A stretch of DNA of 64,000 nt from the NCBI GenBank assembly GCA_006247105.1, contig CM016926.1, forward strand, positions 1,984,001 to 2,048,000. Reading direction: 5' to 3'. The notes beneath the pieces were generated by a model. That model saw only the letters and a list, made by a program, of their open reading frames with translations. It was not told the DNA's origin and did no database searches. Positions 36,687 through 45,038 of this stretch are shown piece by piece (the first letter of the stretch is position 1; each line of letters starts with the position of its first letter). Source of the DNA: Giardia muris (taxonomy: Eukaryota; Fornicata; Diplomonadida; Hexamitidae). The translations under genes and the position numbers were made by a program.

Positions 36687-37751
36687 ATGTCGTCGATGTC
36701 GTACCCGAGAGTCCATCTGGACGAGTCGGCGGCGACGAAGTATAGCAGGATGGTTGAGGAGAACCGACTGGGGTCAGGGTCATATGGGGACGTCTACCGT
36801 TGCCAACACCTAAGTACCGGGGAAGTCTATGCGATCAAGCGTCTACGAGAGAGGTCAGACGCAACCTTTGGACTTAGTTCGGATAAGTATCTCGAGATCG
36901 TGGTCTTTGGGGAGCTGAAGCATGAGAACATTGTGCGATGCCAGGACATCTTCTTTGATCGAGGACGTCTATGCTTTGCACTGGAGTTTTGCCCACATAG
37001 CCTTGGAGACATCATAGATTCCGGGCACTACCTGAGTCTAGCAGACCGGAAGACGATTTGTACGCAACTCCTCAGGGGTCTGGCATACCTGCACGCAAAC
37101 CATATTAGTCATTTCGATCTGAAGCCGGAGAACGTCCTTGTTCGGGTCGAGAATGGACGGTCACTCTTCAAGATCACGGACTTCGGTCTATCACTCATAA
37201 CGGGGCGCTTTCAAGGCCCATCGATCCTCTTCACCGGAAAGGACTTCCGTTGGTCCCCGCCATATCGGCCTCCGGAGGTGTTCGGAGGGGTGACGGAGGT
37301 TGGTCCCACCTCCGATCTATGGAGTATTGGACTGGTCTTCCTAGAACTGATTGTGCGCAAGACTGTTATTCAAGCGGATGAGGCACATATCCCAAATAAG
37401 ATCGCAGACCTAATAGGGGCAAAGCCGGATAGGACGGACCCGAATATCAAGTCCTGGGCTGGTAGGTATCCATTGAGTGAAGACTATGAGCCCCCAGGCA
37501 TCTCATACTTCAAGCAATGTGTCAATGATTACCACATCTCTCCGGAGGAGGAAGAGTTTATCGGTCTTTTCTTACAATACGACCCTGCGAAGAGAATATC
37601 TGCAGAGGATGCCCTTAGCCATCCCTTCCTCAAAGATGCGGTCCTTACGGAGAACGTGTTAGAACGCGACCGTTTCGAGAGGAATCTTAGACCTCTTGCA
37701 AGAACCATCTTCAGTCATGAGGATATCACGCTGGATTCGCAAGACCTATAG
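36687..37751 (+). CDS. Ser/Thr protein kinase with HFD catalytic loop
   Basis: Encodes 354 residues. ATG 36687 follows GGCAAAAAGC; a second Met lies at 36696. The kinase domain fills about residues 22-312: glycine loop LGSGSYGDVY, Lys in YAIKRL, FALEFC hinge, catalytic loop HFDLKPEN, DFG, PPYRPPEV in place of APE, and DLWSIGLVFLE. The HRD Arg is Phe, so activation-loop phosphorylation is probably not used in the usual way. The long insert before the C-terminal helix and the layout recall CMGC kinases, but the subfamily is not settled. It should be catalytically active, since Asp, Lys and DFG remain. Confidence 0.85.
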   Translation: MSSMSYPRVHLDESAATKYSRMVEENRLGSGSYGDVYRCQHLSTGEVYAIKRLRERSDATFGLSSDKYLEIVVFGELKHENIVRCQDIFFDRGRLCFALEFCPHSLGDIIDSGHYLSLADRKTICTQLLRGLAYLHANHISHFDLKPENVLVRVENGRSLFKITDFGLSLITGRFQGPSILFTGKDFRWSPPYRPPEVFGGVTEVGPTSDLWSIGLVFLELIVRKTVIQADEAHIPNKIADLIGAKPDRTDPNIKSWAGRYPLSEDYEPPGISYFKQCVNDYHISPEEEEFIGLFLQYDPAKRISAEDALSHPFLKDAVLTENVLERDRFERNLRPLARTIFSHEDITLDSQDL

Positions 37752-37763
37752 ACTCTACTGGGG

Positions 37764-37985
37764 ATGGAGAAAAGATCTTCGATGAGTCCTCCGAAGTATA
37801 CCCGTTTCCAATGGTATTCGGAAAGATATAAAGTCCTTCTGGCCTTACCAGACCTACGAGTGACAGACCTCATCTATCTCTTCCTCTTGAGCGGCCTGAT
37901 GACTCTCTACCTCCGGGAACTGGCCCATGAGCTCTGGAGCCTTCTTCTCCTTCTCTTCCCCTTCTTCCTTTCTCAAAGAGTGTGA
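37764..37985 (+). CDS. Possible 73-aa hydrophobic protein
   Basis: A frame from ATG 37764 to TGA 37985 fills most of the gap between the kinase and the CS-domain gene; 12 bp separate it from the kinase stop and 4 bp (TTAA) from the next ATG. Residues 25-70 are hydrophobic (DLIYLFLLSGLMTLYLREL and WSLLLLLFPFFLS), enough for one or two membrane helices. No homologue is known to me. Part of this region must also supply the promoter of the next gene, and pyrimidine-rich promoter DNA would mimic such a peptide. Confidence 0.35.
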   Translation: MEKRSSMSPPKYTRFQWYSERYKVLLALPDLRVTDLIYLFLLSGLMTLYLRELAHELWSLLLLLFPFFLSQRV

Positions 37986-37989
37986 TTAA

Positions 37990-39156
37990 ATGACACTTTC
38001 ATTCGAGTATGAGGTTGAACAGACCGAGAAGCGCTTGGAGTTCAGCGTGGCCATCCCCCCCACCGTGGCCCCAAAGAGCTTGGAGGTGACCGTCACAGAT
38101 TTGTGTATCACAATAACCTCCACCCCGAACTACGTCCTGAACCTAGACCTGGCACAAAAGGTACAGCTTGATGACCTCCGTTGTCGGTTCCGCAACCGTA
38201 CGCTCTTCGTCGACGTCGCTAAGGCCCTCGATGCTGAAGGTATCTGGAATGTCATTATCTATGAAGGGACTCAGCAGGAACTACAACGTCGTCGCGATGA
38301 AGCCTTCCAACGCTACCGTCAATACGAAATCGAGAAGAAGGATGCCGAAACCAAACGTCTCGCGCAAGAACAACGACGACAACTCGATGCCGACATCCTA
38401 GCACGTCAGAAGCGTACTGCTGAAGAAAAGGCGCGCCGTGAGGCCGAAATCGACCAGCTACGTGATGAATTGAATGCGGTAGCATTACATGAGGAAGACA
38501 TGGGAATTGGAGCTGGGTCTGGAACTGGACCCACCTCGTCAATCCCAGACATACGTACGGAATCGACGATCACCATTGAAAGCAGTTTCACCAAGCGTAA
38601 GCTTGCAGTCCCGGCACGTGAGGGTAGAGACATCTATGTCGATGCACAGCTCGGTCCTATTGTCGCACCCAGTGTTACCCCCAACGATTTAACAAAGGAT
38701 ATCAAGGAAGGTGAGCATAAACGGAAGTTATCACCCTTCGAACTACTGGATCAAGCGCGTCGTCTAGTCTCCCGTGGGAAGTATTCTGACTATCCCGCCG
38801 CCATAGAACTTGCTCGGCAAGCGTCCGAACAAGCTCCATTGAGTCTCGATGCCATCGTTCTGTACGCCTCCTTGGCGTTACATGAAGGGCGAGCAGAGGT
38901 TGTTCTTGAAGTCACTGATGCAGGACTTACCATTGTCGAACATAAGCATCCTTTGCAACGTGGGACCGAGGGATTACAATATAGCGGGAAAATTCAAGCC
39001 ACTTTGCACTCTCTGAGATATGCCGCTCTGTGTCAATGCAAAAAGGTACGCGAGGCTTTAAAGCATGCGGAACAAGCAGTGAGGCTCCTCCCCGAGGAGA
39101 TGGAGCTACGAAGAGATCGGGATCTCCTTGACGCAATCGTACGAGCGTTGGGCTAG
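37990..39156 (+). CDS. DNAAF4/DYX1C1-like CS plus TPR dynein-assembly factor
   Basis: Encodes 388 residues. ATG 37990 follows TGATTAA. Residues about 1-90 have a CS (p23-like) beta-sandwich pattern, ending LFVDVAKALDAEGIWNVIIYE. A long charged helix (about 95-170, Arg/Glu/Lys/Gln-rich) follows, then TPR-like helices at about 240-380 (LLDQARRLVSRGKYSD ... IELARQASEQAPLSLDAIVL). The order CS - charged helix - TPR is that of DNAAF4/DYX1C1, a co-chaperone that helps Hsp70/Hsp90 pre-assemble axonemal dynein arms in the cytosol. Domain order is seen; function is inferred. A generic CS-TPR co-chaperone is the alternative. Confidence 0.65.
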   Translation: MTLSFEYEVEQTEKRLEFSVAIPPTVAPKSLEVTVTDLCITITSTPNYVLNLDLAQKVQLDDLRCRFRNRTLFVDVAKALDAEGIWNVIIYEGTQQELQRRRDEAFQRYRQYEIEKKDAETKRLAQEQRRQLDADILARQKRTAEEKARREAEIDQLRDELNAVALHEEDMGIGAGSGTGPTSSIPDIRTESTITIESSFTKRKLAVPAREGRDIYVDAQLGPIVAPSVTPNDLTKDIKEGEHKRKLSPFELLDQARRLVSRGKYSDYPAAIELARQASEQAPLSLDAIVLYASLALHEGRAEVVLEVTDAGLTIVEHKHPLQRGTEGLQYSGKIQATLHSLRYAALCQCKKVREALKHAEQAVRLLPEEMELRRDRDLLDAIVRALG

Positions 39157-39434
39157 TTCCTTCTTGTATGGTTTACCGATAGGATTTGTTACCCTTTGTT
39201 CTGGGGGGAGAGAGGAAGAGATCGCTCCCTCATCTTACCTTCTCCTTTTTGACTAGATGAAGGTGAGGTACTAACTACAGGAAGGAAGTGAATCTAGGAA
39301 CAGGAACAAGGGGAGTGATGATTCCTCATGAAGAACTTCGACGGGGTAAGCCCATGATTATAGGGGGCTTCTCCCCTCCATACGGCTTCGTTTCAACCCT
39401 TTAATCCTCTAACTTCTTCCTCCTCGACATAAAA
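39157..39434. other. Intergenic interval with splice-acceptor-like element
   Basis: Between the CS-TPR gene and the membrane-protein gene. It holds TACTAACTACAG at 39269-39280, a consensus branch-point sequence running straight into an AG, as in the fused branch-point/acceptor elements of Giardia introns. A GTATGG lies at 39166-39171. From 39282 a 40-codon frame is open to TAA 39402-39404 (contains MIPHEELRRGKPMIIGG). The last 14 bases before 39435 give the A/T-rich initiator ACATAAAA of the next gene. Whether a small spliced or trans-spliced exon lies here cannot be decided from the sequence. Confidence 0.35.
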
Positions 39435-40223
39435 ATGCCTTCTAAGTTCCGGATACCTTGCACCCCATTCTTCACGCTCGCAAGGGTACCCTTTCACATG
39501 ATGCTCGTCGCCCTCTCCGCTTTACTCTATGGCGTGGTCTTCGGGTTCATAAAAAGAGATGTATGGAAGTTAGGAGAAGCACTTGAAGAATGTTGGCTTG
39601 TCGATGCCATGTCCTGCATCTTCAAGAACCCCTCCTGGCATGTCCATTGGTGGCTCGCCATCGTCATCACCGGGATCCTCTCCGGCCTGATCGCCTTCGC
39701 AGTCATCTTGGCACGGTACTTCATCGGCCTGTATGACTCCATTAGCTTAGTCCTCGTCAGTCATATCGTGACCGGGTTCTGCCTCCCCTCCTTCGTTGAC
39801 GGGATCGCATACCTCTGTTGCGGCCTACTCACACAACGCTCATACCTTTCGGAGCTTCCGATCACCGTTTCCATCGGGTCCTATAGTGGTCTGGGTATGG
39901 GGGTCATTGGGTGCGTCTGGTTAGCCGTTGCCCTCGTCACAGTCTTCCTTCATGTCTCCATTGACAATCGCCTCTTTACCATCTTATTGACCCTTTGCCC
40001 CATGATCGTCGCAGCCCTCATCGCTTTAACCTTAGCTGCCAGTGACCCTTACCTCTCCTATCGGCACCTCACAGAACGGGCTCAAGCCCCCGCACGCGCC
40101 AGCTCGTTATTAGTCATGGGCATCGTCGCCATCCTGATGGCGGCGATGATGCTCCTCACACTGACCACCGCTCGGCAACGGTGGAGGGGGGCGGCGACAA
40201 CCCCTCTCCCCGATGCCGTTTGA
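39435..40223 (+). CDS. Multi-pass membrane protein, unknown
   Basis: Encodes 262 residues; ATG 39435 follows ACATAAAA. Hydrophobic helices lie at about residues 18-40, 70-95, 100-125, 145-172, 180-200 and 225-248. The C-terminus is short and basic (ARQRWRG). There is no signal peptide cleavage motif and no recognised transporter signature. It starts after a 278-bp interval and ends 35 bp before the NEK-ankyrin gene. Confidence 0.7.
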   Translation: MPSKFRIPCTPFFTLARVPFHMMLVALSALLYGVVFGFIKRDVWKLGEALEECWLVDAMSCIFKNPSWHVHWWLAIVITGILSGLIAFAVILARYFIGLYDSISLVLVSHIVTGFCLPSFVDGIAYLCCGLLTQRSYLSELPITVSIGSYSGLGMGVIGCVWLAVALVTVFLHVSIDNRLFTILLTLCPMIVAALIALTLAASDPYLSYRHLTERAQAPARASSLLVMGIVAILMAAMMLLTLTTARQRWRGAATTPLPDAV

Positions 40224-40258
40224 CTAAGATGGAGATTTGTTATGTAAAAAGAAAAGCA

Positions 40259-41974
40259 ATGGCACACCTCTTCGAGCACCCGGGCTACGTCACGCTCGCA
40301 TTCATCGGGCAGGGGATGTACGGGAAGTGCTACAAGGTCCAGCACCAGGAGACGGGCCAGATCTTCGCCGTTAAGGTGATGACCTACACGAACCCTCAGG
40401 GCCGCACGAAGCAGCTCCTCGTCCAAGAGATGCAACTGCACCGTCGCCTCAACCACCCGAACATCATTCGCTGCGTCTCCGCGATCCACGACGAAGACGC
40501 GATGGAGCTACGCCTTTTCTCCGAATTTTGCTCCGGTGGAGACTTGAAGAACTACGTCGCACGCCTCGGAAAGGACGAGTACATCCCTGAGGAAAGGCTT
40601 TGGAGCATGATGGGCCAAATCTTACGGGCCCTCGCATACTGCCATTCCCCTTCTAAGCCTGGCTTCGAACAAGGGAAGAAAGTCATCCACCGTGACCTCA
40701 AGCCGGACAACATCATGCTCTCCGACAACGGGACCATCAAACTCGCAGACTTCGGATTCTCGCGTGAAATTGGGTTCGACGATGCCGCCATGACCCTTGT
40801 CGGGTCTCCAATGTACATGGCTCCCGAGGTCTTCCAGCACAAGCCTTATGACGAGAAGTGTGACATCTGGTCGTTGGGAGGCGTTATGCACTACATGGCC
40901 TCTAAGCTCGTCCCTTATCTTGTCAAGACTCGAGTTGAGTTGGAGCGCGCAATTAACGCCGAGAATCGCGCCCCCATCCCTGCCCAGTACTCGCGTGAGT
41001 TCAAGGACATCATCGCCACGATGATGCGTCTGAACCCACTTGACCGCCCATCTGCAGCTGACCTCCTTAAGCTTCCTCGGTTCGCAAAGATGTTTGCTGA
41101 CCAGGACGCGAACGACGTTCTCAACCTCGATACCCTCGAGACCGGGGCTCCTGGAGTACCTGAGCCGAATGTCGAACGTGTTTCCAGTCAGGCTCCTGAC
41201 GCAGGGCTATTGAAGAAGGCTATCAACCAGATCGTGGCCAAAGATGGGTCATCAAACCAGCAGGTCGACCTTCTTAGTGCTCAACTTGAGAAGCAAGCAG
41301 ACCTCCTCGCTGACGCCGAGCAGAGACTCAACGCGATGGCAGAGCTGGCACAAAAGCGTCTCGAGGTCATTACGATGCTCCGGTGCACGAACAAGAGTGG
41401 GCGAGCCGTCACTGACAAGGGGGAGACGGCTCTGATCCTCGCAGTCAAGAATCGGGACTATGACATGATCCGACGCCTTGTTCCTTTTGAGGCACGCACA
41501 GGGAACAATCAGGGGAAAACGGCACTGATGTATGCGGCAGATCTTGACGATACGACCGCCATTGGGCTTCTCCTAGATCTCGAGGGAGGAATGCAGGACA
41601 TCCCGGGTGGAACCGCTCTTATGCGTGCATGTAATGGTGGGAAATTGAACGCCGCGAAGATGCTTGTCGAGAAGGAGAAGCGCTTGACAAAGAAGGATGG
41701 CTCGACCGCTCTTATCTTCGCCGTCATGAACGGGACGGATGCCCTGATTGATCTTCTCTTTCCTCACGAAGCTGGAATGGCGATGAAGGACGGGAGGACC
41801 GCCCTCATGAGCGCCTGTTATGCAGGCCGTCTGAACGCTGTCAAGAAGCTCCTCCCAGTCGAGCACTCTATGCAGGACATCAACGGGAAGACGTGCGTTT
41901 ACTACTCTGAGCGAGGAAACCATAAGGATGTGATCGACTGCGTGAAGAAGTGGATTGCGGAACACGAGCAGTAG
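40259..41974 (+). CDS. NEK kinase with C-terminal ankyrin repeats
   Basis: Encodes 571 residues from ATG 40259, chosen because ATGTAAAAAGAAAAGCA lies just upstream; ATG 40229 is in frame. Kinase domain about 9-280: glycine loop IGQGMYGKCY, Lys in FAVKVM, HRDLKPDN, DFGFSRE, APEVFQ, CDIWSLGGVMHYM. The layout and the long HxDLKPDN insert before it (KPGFEQGKKV) are NEK-like. All catalytic residues are present, unlike many Giardia NEKs that have lost them. A coiled coil lies at about 340-375 and five ankyrin repeats at about 385-565 with GGTALMRA and DGRTALMSA types. Giardia NEKs act at basal bodies, flagella and the adhesive disc; a similar role is inferred. It ends 11 bp from a convergent gene. 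Confidence 0.9.
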   Translation: MAHLFEHPGYVTLAFIGQGMYGKCYKVQHQETGQIFAVKVMTYTNPQGRTKQLLVQEMQLHRRLNHPNIIRCVSAIHDEDAMELRLFSEFCSGGDLKNYVARLGKDEYIPEERLWSMMGQILRALAYCHSPSKPGFEQGKKVIHRDLKPDNIMLSDNGTIKLADFGFSREIGFDDAAMTLVGSPMYMAPEVFQHKPYDEKCDIWSLGGVMHYMASKLVPYLVKTRVELERAINAENRAPIPAQYSREFKDIIATMMRLNPLDRPSAADLLKLPRFAKMFADQDANDVLNLDTLETGAPGVPEPNVERVSSQAPDAGLLKKAINQIVAKDGSSNQQVDLLSAQLEKQADLLADAEQRLNAMAELAQKRLEVITMLRCTNKSGRAVTDKGETALILAVKNRDYDMIRRLVPFEARTGNNQGKTALMYAADLDDTTAIGLLLDLEGGMQDIPGGTALMRACNGGKLNAAKMLVEKEKRLTKKDGSTALIFAVMNGTDALIDLLFPHEAGMAMKDGRTALMSACYAGRLNAVKKLLPVEHSMQDINGKTCVYYSERGNHKDVIDCVKKWIAEHEQ

Positions 41975-41985
41975 CCCCTGGACCC

Positions 41986-44900
41986 CTACACGGTCGGTGG
42001 GTCCTCGCCTCCGTCACGGGGGTTGGGGTGCGAGGCGCTGCTGCTGTTTGGGCTGTCGTCATTCTCCTCTGCCGGGACATGGCTAAAGACGATCGCCTGC
42101 TCCTCCAGCTGTGGGCGGAACGGGTTTCCGGACTGCGCCGGAGCGGCGTTCAGCATCTCGGACAGGGTGCTTGGCGCGTCTCCGATGTGCAACGGTCGAC
42201 CCTCTTGGCCCTCGAAGCGTGGGGCGATGTGCATCGAGGAGATGTCCGTCTGATCGATTGTAAACGCTGTCGACTCGATTGTTGAGCCCTCAACGATCCG
42301 AATTTTGGGATCCCTCGGGTAATGCTCGCTCTTATCCGTCTCAACGTCTGTAGGCCTCAGAGCTGATTCTGGTACCGGATCGTCAAACATTCCGCTGTGG
42401 AGGTTAAGAGAGGAATAGGCCTCTCCACTACTCTGTAATAGACGAGACTGGGATTGCGTTCGAGTAGCTGGATCGTCAAACATCCCACTATGAAGATTCA
42501 AAGAGGAGTAATCCTGGCTCTCGGGGATACTCCGAGACCGAACACTCTTATCTGGCGCGTCGAACATCCCACTATGGAGATTGAGAGTCGAATGGTCCTT
42601 GATACTCTCCATCCCCTTTTCCGTCCCCTCGTCGAACATTCTCGAGTTCAGGACAAGAGAGGAGTAGTCGTTTGAGCTAGCAGCCCTATCTGAAAGAGCA
42701 GACTGGCCTGGGGGCGTTCCAACTTCCGAGGGATTCAGGTCCTCAGGCTTAGTTATCTCGCTATCACGTTCCACCATTGAGTGCCTCTCCGGGTCTAATG
42801 GGAACTTCTCGGCGATGGAATTGTCCTCCATATGGCTGTCAAATGTCACGCCCTCAATCGATGCCATTGACCGCTGGGTATGTGAGGTCTCAACCAAGGA
42901 CATGCTCTTCTGTGGCTCCGCTAACCGAGAGATAGAAGCTTCGACGTTATCCCCGGGCGATTCAGTCTCCTGACCTTGACTTTGGCTCTGGCTTTCCTTC
43001 GACGATGCGATCTCTCCAGGTCTTGGAGTAGAGGTCTCTATGTTGGGTGACGTAGACTTGGCTGGAACAATAGGCTCCTTGCCTGATTCGGGACCATCCG
43101 TTTTAGGTGCTTGGCCTTCCGGATAGAAGCTCTTCGGATTGGCTCCTCGAGAGCGATCGCCTAAGATGCTTGAGCCATCGCTTGGTGTGATTGGGCAACG
43201 CGCACCACCCGCCGACGTCACCTCCGTGATAGTCACACCCATCCGGCTGACCATTTCGGGATCAACGAAGGAGTTTCCCTCATAGATCGTGGACCCGTCA
43301 TCGGTATCCATTGCCGCCCGATTCCCAGAAATAGATGTCGGCTTCTCTACCTTCGTTGTTCCACGAGGACCAGAGGTAGGGGGATCTCCTCTATTATCTT
43401 GCTTGATCGCTTGAACAAGACGGTCCCCGAGGTTGTCCCGAGTCTGTTTCTTTGCAGCGTCCTTGCTCTGCAGCATATGCGTCGGAACGGCTGGTTTCTG
43501 TTGTGGAAGGGGTTGAGACTGAGATTGAGGTTGTTGTGGTTGCGACCCAGCTTGACGTGGCTCGTTGAGGAAGTCGAGGTCGGCGTTGGTGATGACAAGC
43601 TTACCATAGTCCTTTCCAAGGATGTCCTCGAACTCGTCCTCCAAAATCATGTTTTCCATTTCTTCCAATGGATCGGGAACGTCAGGAACGTACGAATCAT
43701 CAAGCCGACGACGCTCACGCTCCCTACGTTCACGCTCGTATTGCTTCTCCAGTGCCACCAGCGGGTCATCAGTATTCGCCTTTGCCACGTTGCGTTGGGG
43801 CTGCTGTGAACCAGGCTTCGGGCGAGGAGGCTGAGACGCTGGGGCCACCTCTTTCGCTACCGTCGCTGCTGCTGTTGCTGCATGACCGCTCTGTGCCTTC
43901 TTTCGTCCTCCCTTGCTATCGAGGGTTTGCTGGCTTGTCTCATGGACAGAGGTCTTTGTTCCGACGCCCTGCTCGATGTAAATCTTCTTGGCCACGTCCG
44001 ACAGATCGAAGTTGTCATTGTAGCCATTCGGAGACATCCCAGACGCGCTTTGCCGCTGCTGCCCCGTGGACGAGTTCTGTAATCCGTCATCATTGCTTTG
44101 CGAAAGCCGCATTCCGGGATACTTAACCCCACTCCGCATGAGTTGGAGCAACTTCTTGTGCATCTCGCCTAGGTCTGCCTCGAGATCGATGCATTGCTGG
44201 TTAAGGGAACCATTCTTGACTCGAAGCTGGCTATACTTCTCGTAATAGATCATGAGGTGCTTCTCAAGCTGTTTCATCCGCTGGAAGTTCATACTACTCT
44301 TCAGTCGCTCGATGAACTTTAGAAGATCCTGGTTTCTGACATAGTACTCTTTAAGCTTCAGTTTCAGGTTCTTGACGTACTCCATGGTCGGGGCATAGTC
44401 CTTCTGCTTCACGGCGCAGATATCCACCATCTTCGTGGGGTCAGGGATCCCGGTGCTGAGGGAATGGCTCAAATTCCGCATCTCTTTGTCGCGGGATTTC
44501 AGCATCTCCTCAAGGCGGTTAATCCGCGTCCCCTGCTTGCGGATGAGGTCATCGAGGGCATTCTTCTGCTTCCGGAGCGTCTGGACCTCCTCAAAGAGAG
44601 ACTCCTTATCCACGCCATTGAGTCCACCCCCCTTCCGCTTCGTCCGTGAATTCACGAGGCGCTCGTATGCTGCTGTGCTTTGGTTAGCGGCGGAGGCCCC
44701 GGACCGCGCAAGGACAGCGGGGCGCTCCAAAGGCATCGCATCAACAAAAGTTGAATCGTTGAGGACGGCTTTCTCGGGCATCTGGCGCTGCTGGCTGTAA
44801 AGGGAGGCGATCAGACGCTCGGAGGATGACATATGCGGGTTGTTTGAGAAGCTACGCCGCTGGAACTGAAGGAGCGTGTCGCCGGAGGCGGAAGGCAGAC

Positions 44901-45027
44901 CCTGCTTTGTACCTCCCCCAGACCCGATCTGCTGTAGGGGTGGTGCTGGGCCGCGCAGGACCGGGGGCATCACGAGGTCCGGGTCATAATAGGAGTCATA
45001 TGTCTGTGCACCCCCTTCGACGCTCAT
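41986..45027 (-). CDS. Coiled-coil/disordered protein with repeated SLNLHSGMFD motif
   Basis: Encodes 1,013 residues from ATG 45027. The N-terminal 110 residues are disordered; coiled coil spans about 120-290 (LRKQKNALDDLIRKQGTRIN). Long Gln/Pro/Ser-rich disordered regions follow. Near residues 785-884 a short element of the form SxLNLHSGMFD occurs four times at about 30-residue spacing, the first copy being variant (LVLNSRMFDE). The tail is acidic. No catalytic domain is seen. The spacing suggests multivalent binding of one partner. Its ATG lies 11 bp from that of the divergent propeller gene. Confidence 0.8.
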   Translation of the reverse strand: MSVEGGAQTYDSYYDPDLVMPPVLRGPAPPLQQIGSGGGTKQGLPSASGDTLLQFQRRSFSNNPHMSSSERLIASLYSQQRQMPEKAVLNDSTFVDAMPLERPAVLARSGASAANQSTAAYERLVNSRTKRKGGGLNGVDKESLFEEVQTLRKQKNALDDLIRKQGTRINRLEEMLKSRDKEMRNLSHSLSTGIPDPTKMVDICAVKQKDYAPTMEYVKNLKLKLKEYYVRNQDLLKFIERLKSSMNFQRMKQLEKHLMIYYEKYSQLRVKNGSLNQQCIDLEADLGEMHKKLLQLMRSGVKYPGMRLSQSNDDGLQNSSTGQQRQSASGMSPNGYNDNFDLSDVAKKIYIEQGVGTKTSVHETSQQTLDSKGGRKKAQSGHAATAAATVAKEVAPASQPPRPKPGSQQPQRNVAKANTDDPLVALEKQYERERRERERRRLDDSYVPDVPDPLEEMENMILEDEFEDILGKDYGKLVITNADLDFLNEPRQAGSQPQQPQSQSQPLPQQKPAVPTHMLQSKDAAKKQTRDNLGDRLVQAIKQDNRGDPPTSGPRGTTKVEKPTSISGNRAAMDTDDGSTIYEGNSFVDPEMVSRMGVTITEVTSAGGARCPITPSDGSSILGDRSRGANPKSFYPEGQAPKTDGPESGKEPIVPAKSTSPNIETSTPRPGEIASSKESQSQSQGQETESPGDNVEASISRLAEPQKSMSLVETSHTQRSMASIEGVTFDSHMEDNSIAEKFPLDPERHSMVERDSEITKPEDLNPSEVGTPPGQSALSDRAASSNDYSSLVLNSRMFDEGTEKGMESIKDHSTLNLHSGMFDAPDKSVRSRSIPESQDYSSLNLHSGMFDDPATRTQSQSRLLQSSGEAYSSLNLHSGMFDDPVPESALRPTDVETDKSEHYPRDPKIRIVEGSTIESTAFTIDQTDISSMHIAPRFEGQEGRPLHIGDAPSTLSEMLNAAPAQSGNPFRPQLEEQAIVFSHVPAEENDDSPNSSSASHPNPRDGGEDPPTV
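42377..42670 (-). repeat. Four in-frame copies of a short peptide motif
   Basis: Copies at about 42377-42417, 42470-42510, 42548-42594 and 42625-42670 each encode LNxxSxMFD with variable linkers. Codons differ between copies, so the peptide, not the DNA, is conserved. Confidence 0.8.
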
Positions 45028-45038
45028 CTTTTTTTGGA
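45028..45038. promoter_or_regulatory. 11-bp T-run gap between divergent start codons
   Basis: CTTTTTTTGGA is all that separates ATG 45027 (minus) and ATG 45039 (plus). On the minus side it reads as an A-run directly before ATG, the usual initiator. Confidence 0.6.

Noticed and set aside
44826..45038. 71-residue N-terminal extension of the propeller protein
   Set aside because: It lies inside the divergent coiled-coil gene, is Arg/Gly-rich like a shadow frame, and lacks an ATG-initiator pair; ATG 45039 fits better.
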